Positions 9,348-16,178 of a stretch of 17,409 bases of DNA are shown here, piece by piece. Source of the DNA: DATHSN01 sp035464115 (GTDB taxonomy: Bacteria; Actinomycetota; Acidimicrobiia; Acidimicrobiales; SKKL01); contig DATHSN010000189.1 of the NCBI GenBank assembly GCA_035464115.1, positions 1 to 17,409 of the forward strand, in the 5' to 3' direction. Made by a program: the position numbers and the translations under genes. How positions within the stretch are numbered: the first letter of the stretch is position 1; each line of letters begins with the position of its first letter. The notes under the pieces were generated by a model that made no database searches, was not told where the DNA came from, and saw nothing but the letters and a program-made list of their open reading frames with translations.

Positions 9348-11212
9348 CCGCCACCGAGACCCGCGAACCCGCCGCGCCCACCCGGCCCGGTGAGCTCGAC
9401 CTCGACACGGTCCCGCTGCGGCCGCCGTGGCCGTGGCGGCGCGTCGTCCTCGCCGCCATCGCCGTCACGCTGGTGGCTCTCACCTGGTGGGGCTTCGGCC
9501 GCACCGGCTTCTCCATCGGCGCTGTCATCGACGGCTGGGCCGACATGCGGCGGCTCATCGACCGCATGCTGCCGATCCGGTTCGACGACCTCGACCGCAC
9601 GGTCGAGCTGGCGATCGAGACCTTCTTCATCGCCTTCGTCGGCACCGCGCTGGCCATCACCCTGTCGATCCCGATCGCGTTCATGGCCGCCCGCAACACC
9701 ACCGTGCACCGGTTCGCCTTCGGCACGGCGCGGGGCTTCATCGTCATGATGCGGGCCATCCCCGACCTGGTGTTCGCGCTCATCTTCGTGCGCGCCATCG
9801 GCCTCGGCGGTGTCGGTGGGATCGTGGCCGGCATCCTCGCCATCGGCCTCAACTCGATCGGCATGGTCGGCAAGCTCTACGCCGACGCGATCGAGCAGAT
9901 CGACGAAGGGCCCCGCGAGGCGGTCCTGTCGACCGGGGCCACCCGGAACCAGGCGATCGTCACGGGAGCGCTGCCCCAGGTGCTCCCGGCGTTCATCGGC
10001 GTCGGCCTCTACCGGCTCGACATCAACTTCAGGACGTCGACGGTGCTCGGCTACGTGGGCGCCGGCGGCATCGGTCAGCTGCTCCAGCTCTACCTGAGCG
10101 GCTTGCGCTACGACCGCGCCCTCGGCGTGACGGTGGTCATCGTGGTGCTGGTGCTGGCGGTGGAGTTCCTGTCGGCGGCGGTGCGCAAGAGCATCCTCGG
10201 CGGCGTCGACCCCTACGCCGAGCGCCGGCTCACCCGTCGGCTCGGCCGGGGCATCCGGCGCGTGCTCGGACGGGGTCGCGTCGACGAGGTGCCGATCCCG
10301 GTGGTCGGGGCCGCGCCCGCGCACCACCACAGCGACGAGGTCGAGCTGGTCGACCCCGAAGCGGCCCGCCTCCTCGACCTGAGCGATCGGGTCGACCCGA
10401 ACGCGGCCGTGCCGCTCCCGTTCGACCGTGAGACGCTCCGCCCACCGTGGACCCCCCAGCGCCGACGCATGGCCTTCTACTCCGGCCTGGCGCTGGTCAC
10501 GTTGGTCGTGAGCTTCTGGTCGACCGGGGTCAAGCCGTGGGACCTGCTCACCTCGTTCGGCGACATCCTGTCGGTGTCGACGCGGCTCATCCCCACCTCG
10601 TTCGACTGGTTCACCCCCGATCTGCGAGCCGGGCTCATCGAGACGCTCGCCATGGCCCTGGTCTCGACCTTCATCGGTCTCACGATGGCCATCCCGCTCG
10701 CCTTCCTGGCGGCTCGCAACGTGGCTCCGGCCCGCTGGATCTACGCCGCGGCCCGGACCATCGTGGTCGTCGTGCGGGCCATCCCGGAGCTGATCCTCGC
10801 CGTGCTCTTCGTGGCGGCGTTGGGGCTCGGTCCGTTCCCGGGCGTGCTCGCGCTCTCCATCGGGACGATCGGGTTCGCCACCAAGCTCTTCGCCGACTCG
10901 ATCGAGGAGGTCCGTCAAGGGCCCCGGGACGCGATCGACGCGACGGGGGCCACCCGGCTCCAGGAGTCGTTCACCGGCGTGCTGCCCCAAGCCATGCCGG
11001 CGATCATCGGGACGTCGCTGTACATCCTCGACATCAACATCCGGGCGTCGACGATCCTGGGCATCGTGGGAGCAGGAGGCATCGGCTTCTACCTCATCCA
11101 GGCGACCCGCACGCTCAACTGGGAGACCGTCGGCGGGATCATCCTGATGGTCTTCGTCACCGTCTACCTGATCGAGCGGCTGTCGGGCTGGGTGCGCAAG
11201 CAGCTGATCTGA
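9344..11212 (+). CDS. phnE: Fused tandem phosphonate permease (PhnE-PhnE)
   Basis: The 622-residue membrane protein holds two complete PhnE permease domains. The first (about 30-285) has the ATPase-contact loop GPREAVLSTGATRNQAIV (189-206) and LDINFRTSTVLG. The second (about 375-620) has GPRDAIDATGATRLQESF (526-543) and LDINIRASTILG. Each half has about five or six hydrophobic segments. A hydrophilic linker (about 286-372) contains a His triplet (327-329) and many charged residues. Most bacteria encode PhnE as one domain that pairs as a dimer, or as two genes. Here one chain should form the entire channel for PhnC and PhnD. The ATG at 9344 overlaps the phnC stop; the frame is open further upstream, but that part is out-of-frame phnC sequence. 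Confidence 0.93.
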   Translation: MTATETREPAAPTRPGELDLDTVPLRPPWPWRRVVLAAIAVTLVALTWWGFGRTGFSIGAVIDGWADMRRLIDRMLPIRFDDLDRTVELAIETFFIAFVGTALAITLSIPIAFMAARNTTVHRFAFGTARGFIVMMRAIPDLVFALIFVRAIGLGGVGGIVAGILAIGLNSIGMVGKLYADAIEQIDEGPREAVLSTGATRNQAIVTGALPQVLPAFIGVGLYRLDINFRTSTVLGYVGAGGIGQLLQLYLSGLRYDRALGVTVVIVVLVLAVEFLSAAVRKSILGGVDPYAERRLTRRLGRGIRRVLGRGRVDEVPIPVVGAAPAHHHSDEVELVDPEAARLLDLSDRVDPNAAVPLPFDRETLRPPWTPQRRRMAFYSGLALVTLVVSFWSTGVKPWDLLTSFGDILSVSTRLIPTSFDWFTPDLRAGLIETLAMALVSTFIGLTMAIPLAFLAARNVAPARWIYAAARTIVVVVRAIPELILAVLFVAALGLGPFPGVLALSIGTIGFATKLFADSIEEVRQGPRDAIDATGATRLQESFTGVLPQAMPAIIGTSLYILDINIRASTILGIVGAGGIGFYLIQATRTLNWETVGGIILMVFVTVYLIERLSGWVRKQLI

Positions 11213-11235
11213 CCACGACGCGATCCGTGGTGCGA

Positions 11236-11268
11236 GGGGGGTCGACCCGGACGGGTCGGCCCCCCTTC
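11236..11268 (+). terminator. Strong hairpin terminator after phnE
   Basis: GGGGGGTCGACCC (11236-11248) pairs with GGGTCGGCCCCCC (11253-11265), 13 pairs with one T-G wobble and a 4-base loop, followed by TTCATCAT. It lies 24 bases after the phnE stop and before the ACR3 gene, so it should separate the two transcription units. Confidence 0.8.
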
Positions 11269-11290
11269 ATCATCCATCGACTGACTTCGA

Positions 11291-11296
11291 TACGAT
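11291..11296 (+). promoter_or_regulatory. Probable -10 box, leaderless start of the ACR3 gene
   Basis: TACGAT fits the actinobacterial -10 pattern TAnnnT. Transcription would begin about 7 bases later, on or next to the ATG at 11304, giving an mRNA without a leader. This agrees with the lack of a Shine-Dalgarno site before that ATG and with the terminator just upstream. No clear -35 is visible 16-18 bases upstream. Confidence 0.45.
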
Positions 11297-11303
11297 GGGG
11301 CTC

Positions 11304-12413
11304 ATGACCGATCGCCACGTGGAGCTCCCCCCCGAGGCACCTCCCGACGAACCCCCCGCCGAGGGTCACGGCCTCGGCATCTTCGGGCGGTACCTCACCA
11401 TCTGGGTGGCGGCCGCCATCGTGGCGGGGGTGGCGCTCGGCCAGCTCGTCCCGGCCGTGCCCGAGACGCTCGCCCGCTACGAGTACGCCTCGGTGTCGGC
11501 CCCGGTGGCGGTGCTCATCTGGGCGATGATCTTCCCGATGATGGTCCAGGTCGACTTCGGGGCCGTCGTCGGCGTGCGCCGCGAGCCCACCGGGCTCATC
11601 GTCACCACCGGGGTGAACTGGCTGATCAAGCCGTTCACCATGTACGCCATCTCCTACCTGTTCCTCCTCGTGATCTTCGCCCCGTTCATCGAGGAGGAGC
11701 TGGGGCGCGAGTACCTCGCCGGTGCCATCCTCCTCGGCGCCGCGCCGTGCACCGCCATGGTGTTCGTGTGGAGCTACCTCACCAAGGGCGACCCCGCCTA
11801 CACGCTGGTGCAGGTGGCGGTGAACGACCTGATCATGTTGGTGGCGTTCGCACCGATCGTCGTGTTCCTGCTCGGCATCTCCGACATCTCGGTCCCGTGG
11901 GACACCGTCCTGCTCTCGGTGGTGCTCTACATCGTGATCCCGCTGGGGGCCGGCTACGCCACCCGGGTGTGGCTCATCCGCCACAAGGGCGCCCAGTGGT
12001 TCGACGACGTGTTCCTGAAGCGCATCGCGCCGGTCACGCCCGCCGGGCTCATCGTCACGCTGGTCATCCTGTTCGCCTTCCAGGGCGACGTCATCCTCGA
12101 CAACCCGTTCCACATCGCGCTCATCGCGGTGCCGCTCACCATCCAGACGGTCTTCATCTTCTTCCTGGCCTACGGCATCTTCTTCAAGCTGCGCATCCGC
12201 CACTCGGTCGCCGCCCCCGGATCGCTCATCGGTGCGAGCAACTTCTTCGAGCTCGCGGTGGCGGCGGCCATCGCCCTGTTCGGCCTGCAGTCGGGTGCCG
12301 CGCTCGCCACCGTGGTCGGCGTCCTCGTCGAGGTGCCGGTGATGCTGGCCCTCGTGCGCTACGCCAACGGCACCCGGCGCCACTTCCCCAGCACCAGCGC
12401 GGCCCCCGCGTGA
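11304..12413 (+). CDS. acr3: ACR3-family arsenite efflux permease
   Basis: The 369-residue protein is an integral membrane protein with about ten hydrophobic segments. ACR3 family marks are visible: NWLIKPF (105-111), GAAPCTAMVFVWSYLTKGD with the conserved Cys149 that is essential for arsenite transport in studied members, VNDLIM, GASNFFELAVAAAIALFG, and LVEVPVML near the C-terminus. It would export As(III) (and perhaps Sb(III)) using the proton gradient. The N-terminus is a Pro/Glu-rich cytoplasmic tail. The ATG at 11304 is preferred over 11295 because the -10-like TACGAT overlaps the latter; the difference is 3 residues. Its stop overlaps the next gene as GTGA. No arsR or arsC is present in the window, so the usual arsenic operon partners are missing here. 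Confidence 0.9.
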   Translation: MTDRHVELPPEAPPDEPPAEGHGLGIFGRYLTIWVAAAIVAGVALGQLVPAVPETLARYEYASVSAPVAVLIWAMIFPMMVQVDFGAVVGVRREPTGLIVTTGVNWLIKPFTMYAISYLFLLVIFAPFIEEELGREYLAGAILLGAAPCTAMVFVWSYLTKGDPAYTLVQVAVNDLIMLVAFAPIVVFLLGISDISVPWDTVLLSVVLYIVIPLGAGYATRVWLIRHKGAQWFDDVFLKRIAPVTPAGLIVTLVILFAFQGDVILDNPFHIALIAVPLTIQTVFIFFLAYGIFFKLRIRHSVAAPGSLIGASNFFELAVAAAIALFGLQSGAALATVVGVLVEVPVMLALVRYANGTRRHFPSTSAAPA

Positions 12414-12703
12414 CCGACGTACCGCCGCCCACCATCCGCCTCACCGATCGCGCCGTCGCGCACCTGAGCGGTCGGCCCCTCGTGCTGCGGGTCGCGCACC
12501 GCAACGGGTGCTGCGGCGGGTCGGCGGCGGTGCCGATCGCCGAGGTCGGCCCCCCGGCCGACCTCGATCTCGGCGTGGTCGTGCGCGTCGGCGAGGTCGA
12601 CGTGCACGTCGACGCCCGGCTCGACCCGGGCGACGGCTGGGAGGTCGACGTCGACGGCCTCTGGCGCTGGGAGCGCCTCCGCGCCGAGCCCCTGCGCGGC
12701 TGA
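12410..12703 (+). CDS. Small Cys-Cys motif protein (HesB/CC-Se-like)
   Basis: The protein is 97 residues long. Its start GTG overlaps the ACR3 stop (GTGA), so it is almost certainly cotranslated with the transporter. The layout is a short strand-helix start (IRLTDRAVAHLSGRPLVLRV), a Cys34-Cys35 pair in RNGCCGGSAAVP, then strands ending VGEVDVHVDARLD. This resembles a small family I recall as CC/Se-motif proteins, in which some members carry selenocysteine in place of one Cys. The pair could bind a metal, metalloid or thiol. The link to arsenite, which binds thiols tightly, is suggestive: it might hand As(III) to the pump or sense it (inference). It is short and high-GC, but codon use and the coupled start favour a real gene. 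Family assignment is from memory and moderate. Confidence 0.68.
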   Translation: MTDVPPPTIRLTDRAVAHLSGRPLVLRVAHRNGCCGGSAAVPIAEVGPPADLDLGVVVRVGEVDVHVDARLDPGDGWEVDVDGLWRWERLRAEPLRG

Positions 12704-12728
12704 CGGTCGGCCGTCGGACCTCGCGGGA

Positions 12729-13244
12729 TCAGCTGCGGCGGCGGTCGCGCACGACGACCGCGAGGGCCGCCAGGCGGGGCTCCCACTGGTCGAGGTCGGG
12801 GACCTCGCGCCCCGGCACCTTGGCCGCCTCGTCGGCCCGCCGCAGCACCAGCGCGTCGCCGTGGTGCGGCTCGGCCTCGAACGCGGCGACCTCGTCGTCG
12901 GTCATGGGCCCGCCCTGGGCCACGAGGGTGGCCACCGACGTGGGGCTCAGCCCACCGTGGTAGGCGGCGTCGATGGTGACCAGGTAGCGCTTGGCCGGCA
13001 CGTGCAGCTCGACGAGCGCGGCGACCCGCTCGCCGAGCAGCTCCTCGACGAGGACGCGCCCGGCGCGGCCGTGGGCCTCGACGTCGCCGGCGACGTGGCC
13101 GAGGTCGTGGACCAGACCCGCGATCTGCAGCTCGAGGTCGTCGGGGTGGCGCTGCCGGAGCACCTCCGCGCACTGCAGCGCGTGGGCCAGCGAGTCGACC
13201 CGGTCGGCGTCGAGGACGTGGGCGGCGCGACGCAGCAGCGCCAT
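12729..13244 (-). CDS. PhnZ-like HD-domain protein of phosphonate operons
   Basis: The 171-residue protein matches the HD-domain oxygenase family of phosphonate operons (PhnZ/TmpB type). Likely di-iron ligands are H21, H46-D47, H58, H81 and D138; the H58-H81 and H81-D138 spacings (23 and 57) are close to those I recall for PhnZ. Other marks are HALQCA, VHDLGH, LHVPAKRYL (K85), LSPTSV, AQGGPM and AKVPG. Family members cleave 2-amino-1-hydroxyethylphosphonate or related compounds with O2. Here the Tyr and Glu that gate the PhnZ site (Tyr24, Glu27) align with Leu11 and Asp14, and the loop before H58 is short. No PhnY/TmpA hydroxylase is in the window. It ends the C-P lyase operon. The ATG at 13244 lacks a ribosome site and directly follows an in-frame TAG; the gene may once have begun at 13310. 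Activity is therefore uncertain. Confidence 0.83.
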   Translation of the reverse strand: MALLRRAAHVLDADRVDSLAHALQCAEVLRQRHPDDLELQIAGLVHDLGHVAGDVEAHGRAGRVLVEELLGERVAALVELHVPAKRYLVTIDAAYHGGLSPTSVATLVAQGGPMTDDEVAAFEAEPHHGDALVLRRADEAAKVPGREVPDLDQWEPRLAALAVVVRDRRRS

Positions 13245-13247
13245 CAG

Positions 13248-13310
13248 CTAGGACACGTCGCGGAGGGGTTCGACGGTGGACGACGGCGGGGGCGTGGAGG
13301 TCACGGTCAC
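13248..13310 (-). other. Short coupled open frame, in frame with the HD gene and closed by TAG
   Basis: A GTG at 13310 overlaps the phnM stop as GTGA, and a second GTG at 13304 has GAGGAG six bases upstream. Both read in one frame, TSTPPPSSTVEPLRDVS, then TAG at 13248-13250, one CTG codon, and the ATG of the HD gene in the same frame. It is either a leader peptide that feeds restart at the ATG, or the true N-terminus of the HD protein broken by one nonsense codon. Confidence 0.55.
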
Positions 13311-14584
13311 TCCTCGGCGCTGGTGGTCATCGGCGCGGCGCCGGCCGTGTGGGCGCGCCAGGTGGCGTGGACCCGGGGCCAGCGGCCGTCGAGCGACACG
13401 AGGACGAGGTCGGCCCGCAACCCCGGCTCGAGTCGACCCCGGTCGACCAGGCCGGCCACCCGGGCCGGGCCCGAGGTGACGAGCGCGACGGCGCCGGGCA
13501 GGTCGATGGCGCCGCGGTCGACGAGCTCGAAGGCGGCGGCGAGCATCGACGCCGGCAGGTAGTCCGACGCGAGGGCCGAGCAGAGCCCGGCCCGCACCGT
13601 GTCCTCGGCGGCCACGTTGCCCGAGTGCGAGCCGCCGAGCAGCACGTTGGGGGCGCCCATCACCACCTCCATGCCGAGGGCGCGGGCGCGCGACGCGGCG
13701 TCGAGGGTGAGGGGGAACTCGGCGACGGCGGCAGCCCACTCGTCGTGGGCCTCGGACACCTGGTCGGCGTCCTCGCAGTCGTGGGCGAGCAGGCGGATCC
13801 GGCCGGCGCGGGCGAGCGCCACCAGACGGTGGAGGGTGCGGTGCCGCAGCGCCAGGGCGGCCTCGGCGGCCGCGACCCGCTCGGCCACGTACTCGGCCTT
13901 GGTGAGGCCGTCGGGGAGCTTGTCGTCGGGGACGGCCTCGGCGAACTTCTCGAGGCTGCGGAACTGGCCCTGGCCGGGGCTGTGGTCCTCGAACGACACC
14001 AGCGGGAGGGCGTCGCCCCCGTCGATGGCGTGCTCGGGCCGCGCGAAGTGGGCCTCGGCCTCGTCGATGCCGACCGGCGAGCGGGCCTCCATGCGGTAGA
14101 GCACCCGGTGGTCGACCGGCACCCCGGTGCTGTGGTCGCGCGCCGCGATGGCCCGACACGAGGCCTCGGCCTGGGCGATCGACCGGCCCGACGCCGCGGC
14201 CCACGCGCTGTCGGTGCGCTCCTCGAACCCCACGCCGTGGAACACCGTCGTGATCCCGGCCGCGAGGAGGCGGCCCTCGAAGTTGCGCAACGCGAAGTCC
14301 TCGCCGAACTTCGAGGTGGGTCGGGGGCGGATCTCCTTCTCGAGGCCGTCGCTGTGGCTGTCGACCAGCCCGGGGAGCAGGAACGCGCCCCGCCCGTCGA
14401 TGGCGTCGGCGGGCGCGGGGCCGCCCGCCACGATCGACACGATGCGACCGTCCTCGCACACCACCGTGGCGTCGTCGACCACCCGGTCGGCCAGCACGGC
14501 CCGCACGTGGCGCACCGCCAGTCGGGCGCCCGCATCGAGCGGCAGCTCGTCGGCACCGAGCTCGTGGCGGGTGAGCGCGGTCAC
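13307..14584 (-). CDS. phnM: Alpha-D-ribose 1-methylphosphonate 5-triphosphate diphosphatase PhnM
   Basis: The 425-residue amidohydrolase-fold enzyme removes pyrophosphate from ribose 1-methylphosphonate 5-triphosphate, giving the substrate of PhnJ. PhnM signatures are clear: VDSHSDGLEKEIRPRP (74-89), SFEDHSPGQGQF (197-208), LLAHDCED (265-272), GAPNVLLGGSHSGN (310-323) and LASDYLP (338-344), which together supply the metal ligands and phosphate contacts of the family. It is cytoplasmic. The start is GTG at 14584, overlapping the phnL stop as GTGA. About 20 extra residues precede the first conserved strand, and a short Ala/Thr/Ser tail follows the last. It overlaps the short open frame at its 3' end. 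Length is slightly above the usual 380 or so. Confidence 0.95.
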   Translation of the reverse strand: MTALTRHELGADELPLDAGARLAVRHVRAVLADRVVDDATVVCEDGRIVSIVAGGPAPADAIDGRGAFLLPGLVDSHSDGLEKEIRPRPTSKFGEDFALRNFEGRLLAAGITTVFHGVGFEERTDSAWAAASGRSIAQAEASCRAIAARDHSTGVPVDHRVLYRMEARSPVGIDEAEAHFARPEHAIDGGDALPLVSFEDHSPGQGQFRSLEKFAEAVPDDKLPDGLTKAEYVAERVAAAEAALALRHRTLHRLVALARAGRIRLLAHDCEDADQVSEAHDEWAAAVAEFPLTLDAASRARALGMEVVMGAPNVLLGGSHSGNVAAEDTVRAGLCSALASDYLPASMLAAAFELVDRGAIDLPGAVALVTSGPARVAGLVDRGRLEPGLRADLVLVSLDGRWPRVHATWRAHTAGAAPMTTSAEE

Positions 14585-15342
14585 GACGCCACCGCCGGCG
14601 CCGCCGCCAGCACCTCGTGGGGCGGGCCCTGGTCGACCACCCGACCGTGCTCGAGCACCACCACCCGGGTGGCGAGGCGGAGCATGGCGTCGAGGTCGTG
14701 GAACACCGCCAGCACCGCCACGCCCCGGCCGGCGAGGTCGCCGATGAGGTCGAGCACCGCCTCACGGTTGGCCGGGTCGAGCGCCGACACGGGCTCGTCG
14801 AGCAACAGGAGACGGGGCGGCTCGATGGTGCCCGCCGCCAGGTTCACCCGCTGCTTCTCGCCGCCGGAGAGGACCGTGGGGAAGGTGCCCCAGAGGCGCT
14901 CGTCGATGCGGACCCGGCGCAGCGCCTCGGCCGCCGCCTCGCGGGCAGCATCGGGATCCATGCCCCGCCGCACGCCGGCACGGGCGACCACGTCGAGGGT
15001 GCCCCGCCGCGGCTCGGCCCGCAGGAACTGCGACACGTAGCCGATCTCGTCGGCCCGCAGGTCGGCCATCTCGGAGTCGGTGAGCGCGGTGAGCTCGACG
15101 TCGGCGCCGTCGGTGCGACGGAACCGCACCGAACCCGACGACGGGAGGTAGGTGCGGTAGACGCACTTGAGCAGTGACGACTTGCCGGCGCCGCTGGTGC
15201 CGGCCAGCGCCACGTGCTCGCCGGGCGCCACGTCGAGGTCGACGCCGTCGAGCGCGGGCACGGTGCGCCCGTCGACGGCGTGGAGGGTGAACGACTTGCG
15301 CAGGTCGCGGATGGTGAGGATCGGGGGTGTGGTCACGGTCAT
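14581..15342 (-). CDS. phnL: C-P lyase accessory ABC ATPase PhnL
   Basis: The protein is an ABC-type ATPase of 253 residues: Walker A GTSGAGKS (48-55), signature LSGGEKQR (158-165), Walker B LLLLDEP (178-184) and switch His215. LLKCVYRTYLPSSG (57-70) and GYVSQFLRAEPRRGTLDVVA (101-120) are typical of PhnL and set it apart from transporter ATPases. PhnL has no permease partner; in E. coli it docks with PhnK onto the PhnGHIJ core and is needed for phosphonate use. The ATG at 15342 overlaps the phnK stop (ATGA). The long open frame upstream of this start lies inside phnK in another frame and is not coding. Confidence 0.94.
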   Translation of the reverse strand: MTVTTPPILTIRDLRKSFTLHAVDGRTVPALDGVDLDVAPGEHVALAGTSGAGKSSLLKCVYRTYLPSSGSVRFRRTDGADVELTALTDSEMADLRADEIGYVSQFLRAEPRRGTLDVVARAGVRRGMDPDAAREAAAEALRRVRIDERLWGTFPTVLSGGEKQRVNLAAGTIEPPRLLLLDEPVSALDPANREAVLDLIGDLAGRGVAVLAVFHDLDAMLRLATRVVVLEHGRVVDQGPPHEVLAAAPAVAS

Positions 15343-16178
15343 CCTCGTGCCGCGGCGACGAGCCGCTGGCTGTAGGGGTGCTGGGGATCTTCGAGGAGCT
15401 GGTCGGTGAGGCCCTCCTCGACCACCCGGCCGTGGTGCATCACGACCACCCGGCGGGTGAGCATCTCGATCACGTTGAAGTCGTGGGACACCACCACGGC
15501 GGCCACGCCGAGCTCGTCGAGCAGGTCGCGCACGAGGTCGAGGACCCCGGCCGCCACCGAGGCGTCGAGCCCGGTGGTGGGCTCGTCGAGCAGGAGCACG
15601 GGCGGGCGGTTGGCGAGGGCCTTGGCCAGCTGCACCCGCTGGCGCATGCCCCCCGAGAACGTGCGCACCAGGTCGTCCATGCGGTCGAGGGGCACCTCGG
15701 TGCGCTCGAGCAGCTCGGCGGCCCGCTCGCGGATCTGACCGAAGTGGCGCCACCCGGCCGCGACCAGCCGGTCGGCCACGTTGCCGCCGGCGGTGACCCC
15801 GAGGTCGAGCCCCTCGGCGGGGTCCTGGTAGACGACGGCCAGCTGGTCGATGCGCAGCGCCCGGCGCGCCGCGGGCCCGAGGGCGAGCACGTCGGTGCGC
15901 CCGTCGTCGACGCTGCGGAGGTGCACCCGCCCGGCGGTGGCGGCCAGGTCGCCGGCGATGCAGCGCATCACCGAGCTCTTCCCCGACCCCGACTCGCCGA
16001 TGACGCCGAGCGCCTCGCCCGGCGCCACCTCGAAGCCGACGTCCCAGGCGGCCACCACCGCCCCCGTCGCCGGGCTCACGACCCGGCCGAACTCGGGACC
16101 GGTGCCGACCACCGCCTCGGCGCCGCCCGGCCCGTAGATCTTGCCGAGCCCCTCGACCCGGATCGCCCAGTCGGTCAC
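15339..16178 (-). CDS. phnK: C-P lyase ABC ATPase PhnK
   Basis: This 279-residue ABC ATPase has Walker A GESGSGKS (61-68), signature FSGGMRQR (174-181), Walker B LLLDEP (195-200) and His232. QDPAEGLDLGVTAGGNVADRL and GWRHFGQIRERA are PhnK features; in E. coli the equivalent region follows the AGGNIGERL pattern. PhnK binds PhnJ in the C-P lyase core complex and couples ATP turnover to the reaction. Between the first strand and the Walker region there is an insert of about 25 residues (17-43) that E. coli PhnK lacks. The GTG at 16178 overlaps the phnJ stop as GTGA and has GGGGAGG six bases upstream. Confidence 0.94.
   Translation of the reverse strand: MTDWAIRVEGLGKIYGPGGAEAVVGTGPEFGRVVSPATGAVVAAWDVGFEVAPGEALGVIGESGSGKSSVMRCIAGDLAATAGRVHLRSVDDGRTDVLALGPAARRALRIDQLAVVYQDPAEGLDLGVTAGGNVADRLVAAGWRHFGQIRERAAELLERTEVPLDRMDDLVRTFSGGMRQRVQLAKALANRPPVLLLDEPTTGLDASVAAGVLDLVRDLLDELGVAAVVVSHDFNVIEMLTRRVVVMHHGRVVEEGLTDQLLEDPQHPYSQRLVAAARG

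Noticed and set aside
12520..12523. Possible selenocysteine codon in the small Cys-Cys protein
   Set aside because: The motif is encoded TGC TGC here, two ordinary cysteines, and no TGA is read through.
12704..12728. Possible bidirectional terminator between the convergent Cys-Cys and HD genes
   Set aside because: Only a short GGTC/GACC pairing can be drawn and no T-run is present; the gap is just 25 bases.
13349..15040. Plus-strand open frame of about 560 codons
   Set aside because: Antisense to phnM and phnL, both of which have intact family motifs.
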